Both the position numbers and the translations under genes were made by a program. A stretch of DNA of 64,000 nt. Source: Geitlerinema sp. S16. GTDB taxonomy: Bacteria > Cyanobacteriota > Cyanobacteriia > Cyanobacteriales > Geitlerinemataceae. The stretch spans positions 109,524 through 173,523 of the forward strand of contig JAABST010000001.1 in the NCBI GenBank assembly GCA_011390275.1. Reading direction: 5' to 3'. The notes beneath the pieces are model-generated. The model was given only the letters and a program-made list of their open reading frames with translations, was not told where the DNA came from and did no database searches. This document shows positions 63,925-64,000 of the stretch, piece by piece (the stretch's first letter is position 1; each line of letters opens with the position of its first letter).

Positions 63925-63961
63925 ACACCTATGAGCACTGAGCGGAGTCGAAGTGCGGTGT
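63925..63961 (-). terminator. Terminator of a minus-strand gene beyond the window
   Basis: ACACC (63925-63929) and CACT pair with AGTG and GGTGT (63957-63961), around CTGAGCGGAGTCGAAG, a common cyanobacterial intergenic motif. On the minus strand the T-run (A-tract 63918-63924) follows. Bases 63962-64000 hold nothing recognised. Confidence 0.55.
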
Positions 63962-64000
63962 CCAGCTAGAGCGACGATCTAAGATTATGCACAAGCGGAT

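Overview
The window is chromosomal DNA of a cyanobacterium. The evidence is a CGLD27 (DUF1230) gene beside rsfS, a hetZ-patU pair, a WcaI-type glycosyltransferase, several Uma2 genes, a DUF3352 gene, and very frequent CGATCG/GCGATCGC octamers (the HIP1 repeat of cyanobacteria). hetZ-patU points towards a filamentous lineage, but nothing here shows heterocyst formation and I cannot name the genus. Genes are packed on both strands, many with TTG or GTG starts.

Layout. 0.1-5.5 kb: tldE/pmbA and tldD peptidase genes separated by a Uma2 gene and a palindromic repeat, then a second Uma2 gene, a GNAT gene and the stump of an MNT nucleotidyltransferase. 5.5-8.8 kb: two convergent PP2C-type phosphatases, one Ser/Thr type and one cyclic-nucleotide-binding SpoIIE type. 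9-18 kb: housekeeping genes (murE, a glutaredoxin-like gene, a TauE/SafE permease, gpmI, secG, a deoC-like gene lacking its Schiff-base lysine, endonuclease V, lipA, a TM2 protein). 18.2-21.1 kb: a MITE-like element, then a redox island with a thioredoxin-reductase-like flavoprotein lacking the NADPH motif, a type II peroxiredoxin and a divergent PerR-like regulator with a candidate operator. 21.3-25.6 kb: an ABC exporter and a large membrane/TPR protein of unknown function.

25.7-32.7 kb: the translation block rplS, tRNA-Trp, secE, nusG, rplK, rplA, rplJ, rplL, with structured leaders and terminators, followed by glyS. 32.9-36.7 kb: patU, hetZ and an orphan histidine kinase on the minus strand. 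37-47.4 kb: rlmN, DUF3352, a membrane pentapeptide-repeat protein, pgsA, a GH13 amylase, rpsU, a hypothetical, queA and a GIY-YIG protein. 47.4-50 kb: a GAF-PAS protein translationally coupled to a TPR-sulfotransferase. 50.2-55 kb: purB, then an MmeI-like type II restriction-modification gene bracketed by two near-identical hairpin terminators. 55-60.2 kb: a glycosyltransferase, a dihaem cytochrome c, a small membrane protein, RimI-like GNAT, a membrane-anchored subtilase and a small conserved protein. 60.2-60.5 kb: a second copy of the palindromic repeat next to a 0.24 kb IS200/IS605-type relic that still holds a tnpB 3' end. 60.5-63.8 kb: a SirB1 gene, CGLD27, rsfS and xth.

The most notable points are the IS605-type relic beside the palindromic repeat, the covariation between the two palindrome copies, the K-to-M change at the DeoC active site, the pyridine-nucleotide-motif-free reductase in a PerR/peroxiredoxin island, and the MITE whose terminal repeat supplies that reductase's stop codon. 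No CRISPR array, rRNA or complete transposase gene was seen.
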